Assembly (NCBI GenBank): GCA_013696965.1
Contig: JACCXN010000035.1
Span: 1 to 64,000, forward strand
From: Bacteroidota bacterium
GTDB lineage: Bacteria > Bacteroidota > Bacteroidia > JACCXN01
DNA length: 64,000 nt
Direction of reading: 5' to 3'
Positions within the stretch are counted from its first letter, which is position 1. Every line of letters begins with the position of its first letter. The translations under genes and the position numbers were made by a program. This document shows positions 8,742 through 16,174 of the stretch, piece after piece. The notes under the pieces are model-generated. The model was given only the letters and a program-made list of their open reading frames with translations, did no database searches and was not told the DNA's origin.

Positions 8742-8775
8742 AAAAGGAGTAGAAAAACTAGTTTCTACTCCTTTT
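8742..8775. terminator. Bidirectional Rho-independent terminator
   Basis: A perfect 14-bp stem (AAAAGGAGTAGAAA at 8742-8755 and its complement at 8762-8775) with a 6-nt loop has A tracts before and T tracts after it, so it can terminate from both sides. It lies between the convergent FMN reductase and Pur-alpha-like genes. Confidence 0.8.
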
Positions 8776-8848
8776 AATTTCCAATTTCTCAAAAGATTTT
8801 TTTAAAAGAGGCACATTTTTTGGCCTTTCATTTTATTATAATAAAGAT

Positions 8849-9229
8849 CTATTTATCAAGGTCTTCGAAGTCAACATTGGTGAAATCTGTGTCCGTTTTT
8901 GTATCCTCTGAGCTTCTCTCGGGTCTGGTATAGGAAGTTCTTTCTGAATCATCAGTTTCTTCTGCTGGTTCACCTTGTAGTGTTTTTATTTTATCGATTG
9001 CCTCATTAAGTCCTTCTGAAAATTTTTCAAAATCTTCTTTATATAGAAACAATTTATGTTTTTCATAGTGAAACTTTCCATCATCACTAAATCTTTTTTT
9101 ACTCTCAGTAACTGTTAGATAGTAATCATTTCCTTTTGTTGCCTTTACATCAAAAAAATAAGTTCTTTTACCCGCTCTAACTGCTTTTGAAAAAATTTCT
9201 GTCCTTTCATTATTTTCTGATCCATCCAT
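8849..9229 (-). CDS. DUF3276 Pur-alpha-like nucleic-acid-binding protein
   Basis: The 126-residue acidic protein contains one PUR repeat at about residues 8-85 (EIFSKAVRAGKRTYFFDVKATKGNDYYLTVTESKKRF is split here only for description; key parts are VRAGKRTYFFDVK, YLTVTESKKRF and HKLFLYKEDFEKF). Bacterial PUR-domain proteins of this type dimerise and bind single-stranded DNA or RNA. The last 40 residues are charged and disordered, rich in Glu, Asp and Thr. It stands alone, 112 nt downstream of the ABC exporter stop on the same strand. Confidence 0.82.
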   Translation of the reverse strand: MDGSENNERTEIFSKAVRAGKRTYFFDVKATKGNDYYLTVTESKKRFSDDGKFHYEKHKLFLYKEDFEKFSEGLNEAIDKIKTLQGEPAEETDDSERTSYTRPERSSEDTKTDTDFTNVDFEDLDK

Positions 9230-9341
9230 CGCTATAACAAATTAATGATTTAAGTTTAGTTAAAATACAAATTTTTAATTGAAACAAAAATATAAAAATT
9301 ATATAAAAAAAAACATTTTTTTATATTTAATGCCAAAATCC

Positions 9342-11132
9342 CTAGTTTTTGAGTTCCTCAAGCAGCTGCTTCTGGTAAAGTTCAAAATAGGTACCCTTCT
9401 CCTGAATTAATGCCTGATGATTTCCTTCCTCAATAATTCGGCCATCCTCAAGTACTATGATTTTATCTGCATGCTTTACAGTGGAAACCCTATGGCTAAC
9501 TATTATACATGATTTTTCCCTGATAATGTCCTTTAGGTTATTTAGAATTTTTTCCTCAGTTTCAGTATCCACTGCCGAAAAGCAATCATCGAAAATAAGA
9601 ATGGAAGGTTTTTTAATAATTGCCCTGGCAATTGATACCCTTTGTTTTTGACCCCCTGATAAGGTTATTCCTCTTTCCCCAAGCAAAGTGTTAAATCCTT
9701 TTGGAAATGCCATAATATTATCATAAATAACTGCACTTTTTGCAGCATTTTCTATTAATTCCATATCGGAATCATCCACCCTTTCTCCAAATGCTATATT
9801 GTTTGCAATTGTATCAGAAAATAAAAATACATCCTGGGGAACATAACCAATACTGCTTCGTAAAGAATTTAAATTTATTTTTTTTATGGGTTTTTCATCT
9901 ATCAATAGTTCGCCTTCTGTTACATCATACAAACGGGTAATCAGATTTGCCATTGTTGATTTTCCCGATCCTGTTTTTCCTACAATGGCAATTGTTTGAC
10001 CTGGTAAAATAGACAGTGAAATATTTTTTAACACAAAAGGCGTTGATTGGGAAAAGCGAAAACTTACATTATTAAATTCTATTTTTCCCTTTATACTTAT
10101 AGGTGGAACATCAGGAGCTGAAATATCGGAGCTTGTATGGAGAAATTCATTGATTCTTTGTTGTGATGCTGCAGCCCTTTGTATAATGGATGTTACCCAT
10201 CCTACCGCAGCAACGGGCCAGGTTAAGAGGTTTACATAAACAATGAATTCAGCAATATTGCCTATGGAAATATTACCTGCTATTGCTTCCATTCCCCCTA
10301 TAAATACAGTGAGCAAGGTACTTAATCCAATTAAAAGCATCATAAATGGGAAAAAAAGAGCGTTTGTTTTTACCAGCCCCATTGATTTTTCCTTGTATAT
10401 TTCACTTTCCCTGTCAAATTCATTGGCTGAAAATGCTTCCCTGTTATATGCTTTTAAAACCCTTATGCCCGAGAATGCTTCCTGTGTGAATGTGGATAAG
10501 CGGCTTAACTGGCGCTGAACTGCTTCACTCTTTTTATTGATTACAGAACTTACAAAATAAATGGCAAAGGATAGAAAAGGCAATGGAAGCAGAACATAAA
10601 AAGTTAATTTAGGGTTTACAGTTAGCATTGCCGTAATTACAAGAACAAAAAGGGTGATTAAATTAATGGAATACATAATTGCAGGACCAAAATACATTCT
10701 CACCCTGCTTACATCCTCACTTATGCGATTCATTAAATCTCCGGTGTTGTTTTTTTTATAAAAGGACAAACTCAGATTCTGGTAATGGTTGAAAATTTCA
10801 TTTTTCAAGTCGTATTCAATATGCCTTGACATAACAATGAGTGTTTGACGCATTAAAAATAAAAACACTCCGCGAAAAATAGCCAGACTAATATAGAGCA
10901 TGCCCAGGAAAAAAGCTGTTTTTGCAAAGAAATCTATTAGGGAACTTTGCAGTGCAAAGCCCTCAAACATTATAAATACATCATACGTTTCTTTTACAAG
11001 ATCAAAGGTATGCCTTATTACCTGGGGAGCATAAACAGCGAATAAATTGGAAATTATTACAAACAGGGTTCCGAATAAAAATCTGAACCGGTATTTGAGA
11101 AAGTATTTATTCAGGTATTTTAATGATTTCAC
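9342..11132 (-). CDS. ABC exporter, fused membrane and ATPase domains
   Basis: This is a half-size exporter of the MsbA/MDR type that works as a homodimer. About residues 15-310 form the six-helix membrane domain, including the coupling region (ISEDVSRVRMYFGP); the C-terminal part is the ATPase with Walker A GKTGSGKST, signature LSGGQKQRVSIARAI, Walker B ILIFDDCFSAVD and the switch His in VSHRVSTV. The substrate is unknown; lipids, drugs or peptides are all possible. The open frame reaches an ATG at 11201, but GTG at 11132 (VKSLKYLNKYFLKYRFRF) matches the usual start just before the first helix and leaves room for a divergent promoter. Confidence 0.88.
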   Translation of the reverse strand: MKSLKYLNKYFLKYRFRFLFGTLFVIISNLFAVYAPQVIRHTFDLVKETYDVFIMFEGFALQSSLIDFFAKTAFFLGMLYISLAIFRGVFLFLMRQTLIVMSRHIEYDLKNEIFNHYQNLSLSFYKKNNTGDLMNRISEDVSRVRMYFGPAIMYSINLITLFVLVITAMLTVNPKLTFYVLLPLPFLSFAIYFVSSVINKKSEAVQRQLSRLSTFTQEAFSGIRVLKAYNREAFSANEFDRESEIYKEKSMGLVKTNALFFPFMMLLIGLSTLLTVFIGGMEAIAGNISIGNIAEFIVYVNLLTWPVAAVGWVTSIIQRAAASQQRINEFLHTSSDISAPDVPPISIKGKIEFNNVSFRFSQSTPFVLKNISLSILPGQTIAIVGKTGSGKSTMANLITRLYDVTEGELLIDEKPIKKINLNSLRSSIGYVPQDVFLFSDTIANNIAFGERVDDSDMELIENAAKSAVIYDNIMAFPKGFNTLLGERGITLSGGQKQRVSIARAIIKKPSILIFDDCFSAVDTETEEKILNNLKDIIREKSCIIVSHRVSTVKHADKIIVLEDGRIIEEGNHQALIQEKGTYFELYQKQLLEELKN

Positions 11133-11158
11133 AACAATAAATATTTTGATGCAAATTT

Positions 11159-11197
11159 CCACAAATTTTGTGGCATTTAAAAAATAATATAACTTTG
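11159..11197 (+). promoter_or_regulatory. Promoter of the amino-acid dehydrogenase gene with an overlapping palindrome
   Basis: TTTG at 11167-11170, a 19-nt spacer and TAACTTTG at 11190-11197 fit the Bacteroidota -33/-7 consensus and would give a leader of about 80 nt to the ATG at 11285. A perfect 7-bp inverted repeat around one base, CCACAAA(T)TTTGTGG at 11159-11173, covers the -33 element and could be an operator. The palindrome is directly visible; a regulator for it is inferred. Confidence 0.45.
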
Positions 11198-11284
11198 CCA
11201 CATTATTTAAAACCCTCTAATTACAGGATAAGCCACAATAACGAATCCTAAGACTATATTAAATAACCTAAACAAAAAATATTT

Positions 11285-12391
11285 ATGTCCTTAATACAAG
11301 AAATTAACCAGCCTTCAATAATTGATAATCCAGTTATTCAGCGTATGTCACTTCATGACCATGAACAGGTTATTTTCTGTCAGGACCAGGCAACTGGTTT
11401 AAAAGCTATTATTGCCATTCACAATACTGTACTAGGGCCTGCTTTAGGTGGTACACGTATGTGGAATTACGAAAATGAAACTGCTGCGCTTAATGATGTT
11501 CTTAGGTTATCAAGAGGTATGACTTATAAAGCATCTATCACAGGATTAAACCTTGGAGGTGGTAAAGCTGTAATTATTGGTGATTCAAGAAAAGATAAAT
11601 CAGAGGCCTTAATGCGCAGGTTTGGAAAATTCGTTAACAGCCTTGGAGGAAAGTATATTACGGCTGAGGATGTTGGAATAAGCACAAGAGATATGGAGTA
11701 CGTGAATATGGAAACTGATCACGTTTCAGGCCTTCCTGAATCTATGGGTGGAAGTGGTGATCCATCTCCTGTTACTGCTTATGGTGTGTATATGGGTATG
11801 AAAGCAGCTGCTCAGGAAAAGTGGGGATCAGACAGTCTTGCAGGTAAAAAAGTTACTGTTCAAGGAATTGGACATGTTGGTGAAAGCCTTGTTGAATATC
11901 TTTCCAAAGAAAATGCAAAAGTATATGTTTGTGATATTTACAAGGATAGCCTGCAAAAAGTTGTGAAGCAATTTAATGCTGAAGTTGTTCATGTGGAAGA
12001 ATTTTATGACATGGAAATGGATATTTATGCTCCTTGTGCTTTAGGCGCAACCATTAACAACGATACCCTTAACCGCTTGAAATGTTCCATTATAGCAGGT
12101 GCAGCAAATAACCAGCTTGCCGATGAAAAAATTCATGGGGAAATGGTGATGAAAAAAGGCATTTTATATGCTCCTGATTTTCTTATCAATGCAGGTGGAC
12201 TGATAAATGTGTATTCAGAACTTGAAGGGTATAACCGCGAAAGATCAATGGCAAGGGCAGAAAATATTTATCACACTACTCTTGAAATTTTCAAAATGTC
12301 AAAATTTGAAAATATTCCAACTTATCAGGCTGCTAATAGATTGGCAGAGCAGAGAATAGAATCAATGGGAAAAGTAAAGCTTTCTTTTTAA
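11285..12391 (+). CDS. Glu/Leu/Phe/Val-type amino-acid dehydrogenase
   Basis: The enzyme oxidatively deaminates a branched-chain or aromatic amino acid with NAD+, most likely leucine or valine. The 368-residue protein has the catalytic lysine in GGGKAVIIGD (Lys94), the substrate lysine in MTYKAS (Lys82), and the NAD-binding GxGxxG in QGIGHVGE (residues 194-199). Length is typical of leucine/phenylalanine dehydrogenases rather than the 450-residue glutamate enzyme, so glutamate is unlikely. It lies just upstream of nusB, and together with the fused E1 dehydrogenase it could feed branched-chain keto acids into fatty-acid synthesis. Confidence 0.9.
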   Translation: MSLIQEINQPSIIDNPVIQRMSLHDHEQVIFCQDQATGLKAIIAIHNTVLGPALGGTRMWNYENETAALNDVLRLSRGMTYKASITGLNLGGGKAVIIGDSRKDKSEALMRRFGKFVNSLGGKYITAEDVGISTRDMEYVNMETDHVSGLPESMGGSGDPSPVTAYGVYMGMKAAAQEKWGSDSLAGKKVTVQGIGHVGESLVEYLSKENAKVYVCDIYKDSLQKVVKQFNAEVVHVEEFYDMEMDIYAPCALGATINNDTLNRLKCSIIAGAANNQLADEKIHGEMVMKKGILYAPDFLINAGGLINVYSELEGYNRERSMARAENIYHTTLEIFKMSKFENIPTYQAANRLAEQRIESMGKVKLSF

Positions 12392-12444
12392 TTTTATAAC
12401 AAAGCATATTTTTTTTATAAATTTTTCATTATAGTTCTTAATTA

Positions 12445-13392
12445 ATGTTGAGTAGAAGACAGTTACGGAGCAAATGCTTGCAGGCTTTATATGCCTATTT
12501 TCAATCAGATAATACAAATATTGCCACCGGGGAAAAGGAACTTATACACAGCATTGATAAAGTTTATGATTTATACCTCTACCAGCTTTCTTTATTAATG
12601 GAAGTGGTTGCTTTTGCTGATTTGAAATTGCAGGATGCCAAACAAAAAAGACTTCCTACACCTGAGAACCTAAATCCAAATACAAAATTTGTTGACAATA
12701 AACTTATTGCTAAGCTTAAAATAAACCGACAACTTCAGCAGGCCCTTGCTAAAAACAAAATAAGTTGGACTCATGAAAAGGAGTATGTGGAAAATTTATT
12801 CCAGGAGATAAAAAAATCCCCTGAATATGATTTATACATTAACTCTGGAGAAAATTCTTTTGATGAAGATAAAAATTTCATTATTAAGGCCTTTAAAAAA
12901 CACATTGCTGAATCAGAACTTGTAGAGCAATATTTTGAGGAAAAAAGTATTTACTGGTCCGATGATATTGAACTGGTTGATAGCATGGTTGTAAAAACCT
13001 TTAAATCCTTCAGCGAATCCAGTGATGAATTCCATCCTGTTTTAAAATTGTATAATGATGAGGAGGAGGATAAAGAATACGTACTTCAATTATTCAGAAA
13101 AGCCATTATTCACAGTGGCGAATATGAAAAAATAATTGCTGAGAAAACCCAGAATTGGGAAGTAGAGCGGATTGCGCTTATGGATATTTTAATTATGAAA
13201 ATGGCCATTTGTGAACTGTTGAATTTTTCCTCCATACCGGTAAAGGTGACATTAAATGAATACATCGATATCTCTAAAAGGTTCAGCACGCCAAAAAGCA
13301 AGGTTTTTGTTAATGGTATTCTTGATAAATTAATTGCTGATTTTAAAGCAATGAATAAAATAATAAAAACAGGAAGAGGTTTATTAGAATAA
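12445..13392 (+). CDS. nusB: Transcription antitermination factor NusB
   Basis: NusB forms a complex with S10 and boxA RNA for rRNA antitermination. The 315-residue protein begins with the family start (MLSRRQLRSKCLQALYAYFQ) and ends with the conserved helices (WEVERIALMDILIMKMAICEL, then IPVKVTLNEYIDISKRFSTPK and FVNGILDKL). It is about twice the E. coli length because of a central insert of about 150 residues, the normal form in Bacteroidota. It heads the nusB-DUF1573-yajC-YbbR-coaE cluster. Confidence 0.93.
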   Translation: MLSRRQLRSKCLQALYAYFQSDNTNIATGEKELIHSIDKVYDLYLYQLSLLMEVVAFADLKLQDAKQKRLPTPENLNPNTKFVDNKLIAKLKINRQLQQALAKNKISWTHEKEYVENLFQEIKKSPEYDLYINSGENSFDEDKNFIIKAFKKHIAESELVEQYFEEKSIYWSDDIELVDSMVVKTFKSFSESSDEFHPVLKLYNDEEEDKEYVLQLFRKAIIHSGEYEKIIAEKTQNWEVERIALMDILIMKMAICELLNFSSIPVKVTLNEYIDISKRFSTPKSKVFVNGILDKLIADFKAMNKIIKTGRGLLE

Positions 13393-13418
13393 AGTTAATA
13401 GTGCAAAAATAATTAAAC

Positions 13419-13904
13419 ATGAACCATTTAAGAGCTAAAATAGTAGCAATATGCCTTGGGGCATTATTTATTGTTTCCTGTGAGCAGGATAAAACTTCCG
13501 GAGATCAAAAAATCACTACCGATCTTATTAATATTCCGGTAAATGCCAATGGAATAACCGATACCATAAACGTTCCTTCTTTTAATTTTGAAAGTACAGC
13601 CTATGATTTTGGCGTTATTACCCAGGGAGAGAAAATTTCTTTTTCTTATAAATTTATTAACTCGGGGAAAACCAACCTGATAATTACCTCTGCAAAAGGC
13701 AGCTGTGGTTGTACTGTTCCTGAATATCCTAAAAAACCAATTCCTCCAAATGGGGAAGGCAAAATTGAAGTGGTTTTTGACAGTGATGGAAAATCCGGGA
13801 AACAAAACAAAACTGTTACATTGCTTGCAAATACCTATCCAGCCACAACTGTATTAAATTTAACAGGTGAAATTATTGCTCCAAATGTTGGAATTAATAA
13901 ATAA
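13419..13904 (+). CDS. DUF1573 lipoprotein
   Basis: The 161-residue protein has a lipoprotein signal with the lipobox LFIVSC (Cys21) followed by about 30 linker residues. It then has one DUF1573 Ig-like domain (residues 50-155), recognisable from AYDFGVITQGEKISFSYKF, GSCGCTVPEYPKKPIPPNG and NKTVTLLANTYP. The CGCT motif is invariant in this family. Function is unknown; the position between nusB and yajC is conserved in the phylum. Short TAAA repeats follow the stop (about 13898-13920). Confidence 0.85.
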   Translation: MNHLRAKIVAICLGALFIVSCEQDKTSGDQKITTDLINIPVNANGITDTINVPSFNFESTAYDFGVITQGEKISFSYKFINSGKTNLIITSAKGSCGCTVPEYPKKPIPPNGEGKIEVVFDSDGKSGKQNKTVTLLANTYPATTVLNLTGEIIAPNVGINK

Positions 13905-13944
13905 ATAAATAAATAAATTAAATCTCTAAAATAAAACAACTCAA

Positions 13945-14262
13945 ATGACAAATTTAGTAAGCATATTATTGATGAATCAGGAAGAAGGCGGAGGATTTAT
14001 GTCTTTATTGCCATTAGTGCTAATTGTAATCGTATTTTATTTTTTTATGATCAGGCCTCAGTTGAAAAAAGCAAAGGATCAGAAAAAATTCAGAGAAGCT
14101 ATTAAAAAAGGCGATAAAGTAATTACCATTGGTGGTATTCATGCTAAAATTGTTGATGTACATGAAACAACCTTTACAATTGAAGTTGAAGGTGGTACTA
14201 AAATGAAAATAGAGAAAAGTGCTGTTTCTATGGATGCTGCCTCTATTATGGGACAGAAATAG
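13945..14262 (+). CDS. yajC: Preprotein translocase subunit YajC
   Basis: YajC is an accessory membrane protein of the SecDF-YajC complex. The 105-residue product has one transmembrane helix (LLPLVLIVIVFYFFMIRPQ) followed by the conserved cytoplasmic signature RPQLKKAKDQKKFREAIKKG and GDKVITIGGIHAKIVDV. Length is normal. It sits between the DUF1573 and YbbR genes, 40 nt after the former. Confidence 0.93.
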   Translation: MTNLVSILLMNQEEGGGFMSLLPLVLIVIVFYFFMIRPQLKKAKDQKKFREAIKKGDKVITIGGIHAKIVDVHETTFTIEVEGGTKMKIEKSAVSMDAASIMGQK

Positions 14263-14419
14263 AATTTAATAATTTTTAAGGTTTTGAATTGTTGCTATCA
14301 ACGGAACAATCCAAGCTTTATTTTTTTAAATTATGCTGCCATAACACTATCATCTAAAATTTATTGTTATTATTACATAGATAGTTCGTTCCCTGTTAAT
14401 ATCCAAAACCAGAATCAAT

Positions 14420-15418
14420 TTGAATGTAAGCCTTTTAAAACTTATTAAAAGCCTAAAGGGCGGTGAAAAGCTGAAAATCAATAGACGATTTTCGGCTTTT
14501 CTTATTTGTTTGATTGTGGCTGCTGTTTTTTGGTTTCTAATGGCATTGTCTAAAAATTACAATGCTTTGATCAGCTTACCAGTGGTTTATCAAAACCTTC
14601 CTGAAAATAAAATAATAACCAGCAGATTGCCCAAAACCATTTCAATCGAATTAAATGCCCTGGGATTTCACCTTCTTGGATATCAACTCAAGTTTTACAG
14701 TGATACTGTTTTTGTTGATGTTGAAAATTTAAGCTTAAAGGAAACAGAAGGAAATTATGAAGCCAAACTTAGTACCAGCTCCAAACTCCACCGCATTTCC
14801 CGGCAGTTTTCCCAGGAAATAAGAGTAAACAGAATACTGCCTGATACTATTTACTTTACTTTTGGCGATAAAAAATCGAAAGAAGTACCTATAAACTTAA
14901 ATAAAATTATAAGTTTTGAAAAACAATACCGGCTTAGAGACCGCATAATTTTTTCACCTGCCAGCATTAAAATAACCGGGCTTGATAAACTTGTTGATGG
15001 TGTTGAGTTTTTCGACACGGATTCGCTTATACTTTATCAATTGAACCAAACCCTTACAATACAGTTACCCTTAAAAATTCCTGAAGGTTATTCTTCACTT
15101 GAATTTTCTGCCAAATCGGTTAATGTTACAATTCCTGTTGAAAAATACACCGAAGCATCTGTGGAAATTCCAATAGAAATGGTTAATCTTCCCAATGATA
15201 TGGCTATAAAAATTTTCCCTGAAAAAGTGAAGATCAGTTATGTTGTGGGTTTTGGTGATTTTGATAAGGTAAATTCCCAAATGTTCAGCGCACAGGTGGA
15301 TTATTTAAAAAGAGATAATACAAACAGACTTGCAGTAGAAATAAGCAGGCATCCGGATTTTGTCCAGGTACTCAAAAAACAGCCCTTAAAGGTTGAATAT
15401 CTTATTTTGAAAAAATGA
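14420..15418 (+). CDS. YbbR-domain (CdaR-like) membrane-anchored protein
   Basis: The 332-residue protein has one N-terminal transmembrane helix (FSAFLICLIVAAVFWFLMAL) followed by extracytoplasmic YbbR-like beta repeats (for example LPKTISIELNALG and FSPASIKITGLDKLVDGVEF). In Firmicutes CdaR regulates the CdaA diadenylate cyclase; the Bacteroidota role is unproven. No in-frame ATG precedes the helix, so the TTG at 14420 is the likely start. Its stop overlaps the coaE start by 4 nt, showing tight coupling. Confidence 0.78.
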   Translation: MNVSLLKLIKSLKGGEKLKINRRFSAFLICLIVAAVFWFLMALSKNYNALISLPVVYQNLPENKIITSRLPKTISIELNALGFHLLGYQLKFYSDTVFVDVENLSLKETEGNYEAKLSTSSKLHRISRQFSQEIRVNRILPDTIYFTFGDKKSKEVPINLNKIISFEKQYRLRDRIIFSPASIKITGLDKLVDGVEFFDTDSLILYQLNQTLTIQLPLKIPEGYSSLEFSAKSVNVTIPVEKYTEASVEIPIEMVNLPNDMAIKIFPEKVKISYVVGFGDFDKVNSQMFSAQVDYLKRDNTNRLAVEISRHPDFVQVLKKQPLKVEYLILKK

Positions 15419-16002
15419 TAAAGCTTGGTATTACTGGCGGAATTGGTAGCGGAAAAACCCTGGTTTGTTCAGTTTTCCATCATTTGGGAATCCCTTTTTA
15501 CAATGCCGATTTAGAAGCTAAACGTCTTGTGAATTCAAATAAAGAAATTTCGGATTTTATAAAAAAAGAATTCGGAAAGGATCTTTTTACAACCCAGGGT
15601 TTAGACAGAAAAAAACTTGCTGAATTAATTTTCAACAATCCCTCGGCACTTTCAGCACTCAATGCAAAGGTACATCCTGAAGTGAAAAAAGACTTTGAGC
15701 TTTGGGTGCAAAAACAAAATCAAGCCCCTTATGTAATTAAAGAAGCAGCAATATTATTTGAATCTGGCGCATACAAGCACGTGGATAAAATAATTACTGT
15801 AGTAGCCCCAGAAAACATAAGAATAGAAAGAGCAATAAAAAGGGATAATGTAACTGAAAGCGAAGTGAGAAAGAGAATGTCTTTCCAGAGTTCTGATGAA
15901 TTTAAAGTGCAGAAATCCGATTTTGTTATTTCCAATGATGGTGTTTCTTTACTACTTCCCCAAATCATTCGCATTCATGAAAATATGCTGAGTTTGCCCT
16001 AA
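15415..16002 (+). CDS. coaE: Dephospho-CoA kinase
   Basis: CoaE phosphorylates the 3' hydroxyl of dephospho-CoA in the last step of CoA synthesis. The 195-residue protein has the P-loop GGIGSGKT (residues 8-15), the conserved region FYNADLEAKRLV and the LID-region arginines (ERAIKRDNVTESEVRKRM). Length matches the family. It overlaps the YbbR gene by 4 nt and ends the nusB-to-coaE cluster. Confidence 0.95.
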   Translation: MIKLGITGGIGSGKTLVCSVFHHLGIPFYNADLEAKRLVNSNKEISDFIKKEFGKDLFTTQGLDRKKLAELIFNNPSALSALNAKVHPEVKKDFELWVQKQNQAPYVIKEAAILFESGAYKHVDKIITVVAPENIRIERAIKRDNVTESEVRKRMSFQSSDEFKVQKSDFVISNDGVSLLLPQIIRIHENMLSLP

Positions 16003-16092
16003 GCACTGGTTAAAAATTAAACTTGTTATTCAGATTAAAATTAACTAATTTTAATTTCAATGGAATTCCAATAAAAAATTACAAACTTAGTT

Positions 16093-16100
16093 TACATTTG
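16093..16100 (+). promoter_or_regulatory. -7 box upstream of the AsmA-like gene
   Basis: TACATTTG fits TAnnTTTG exactly and lies 75 nt upstream of the AsmA-like ATG at 16175. No clear -33 TTTG is seen at normal spacing. Confidence 0.3.
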
Positions 16101-16174
16101 TATAAAAACAGGAGAAATCGGTATTAAAGGTTTAGCATAAATCACCGGCATTATCTCAGATTAAAATAAAAACC

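Noticed and set aside
9301-9327. A/T-only hairpin after the ABC exporter gene
   Set aside because: The stem consists only of A-T pairs and is too weak to call a terminator.
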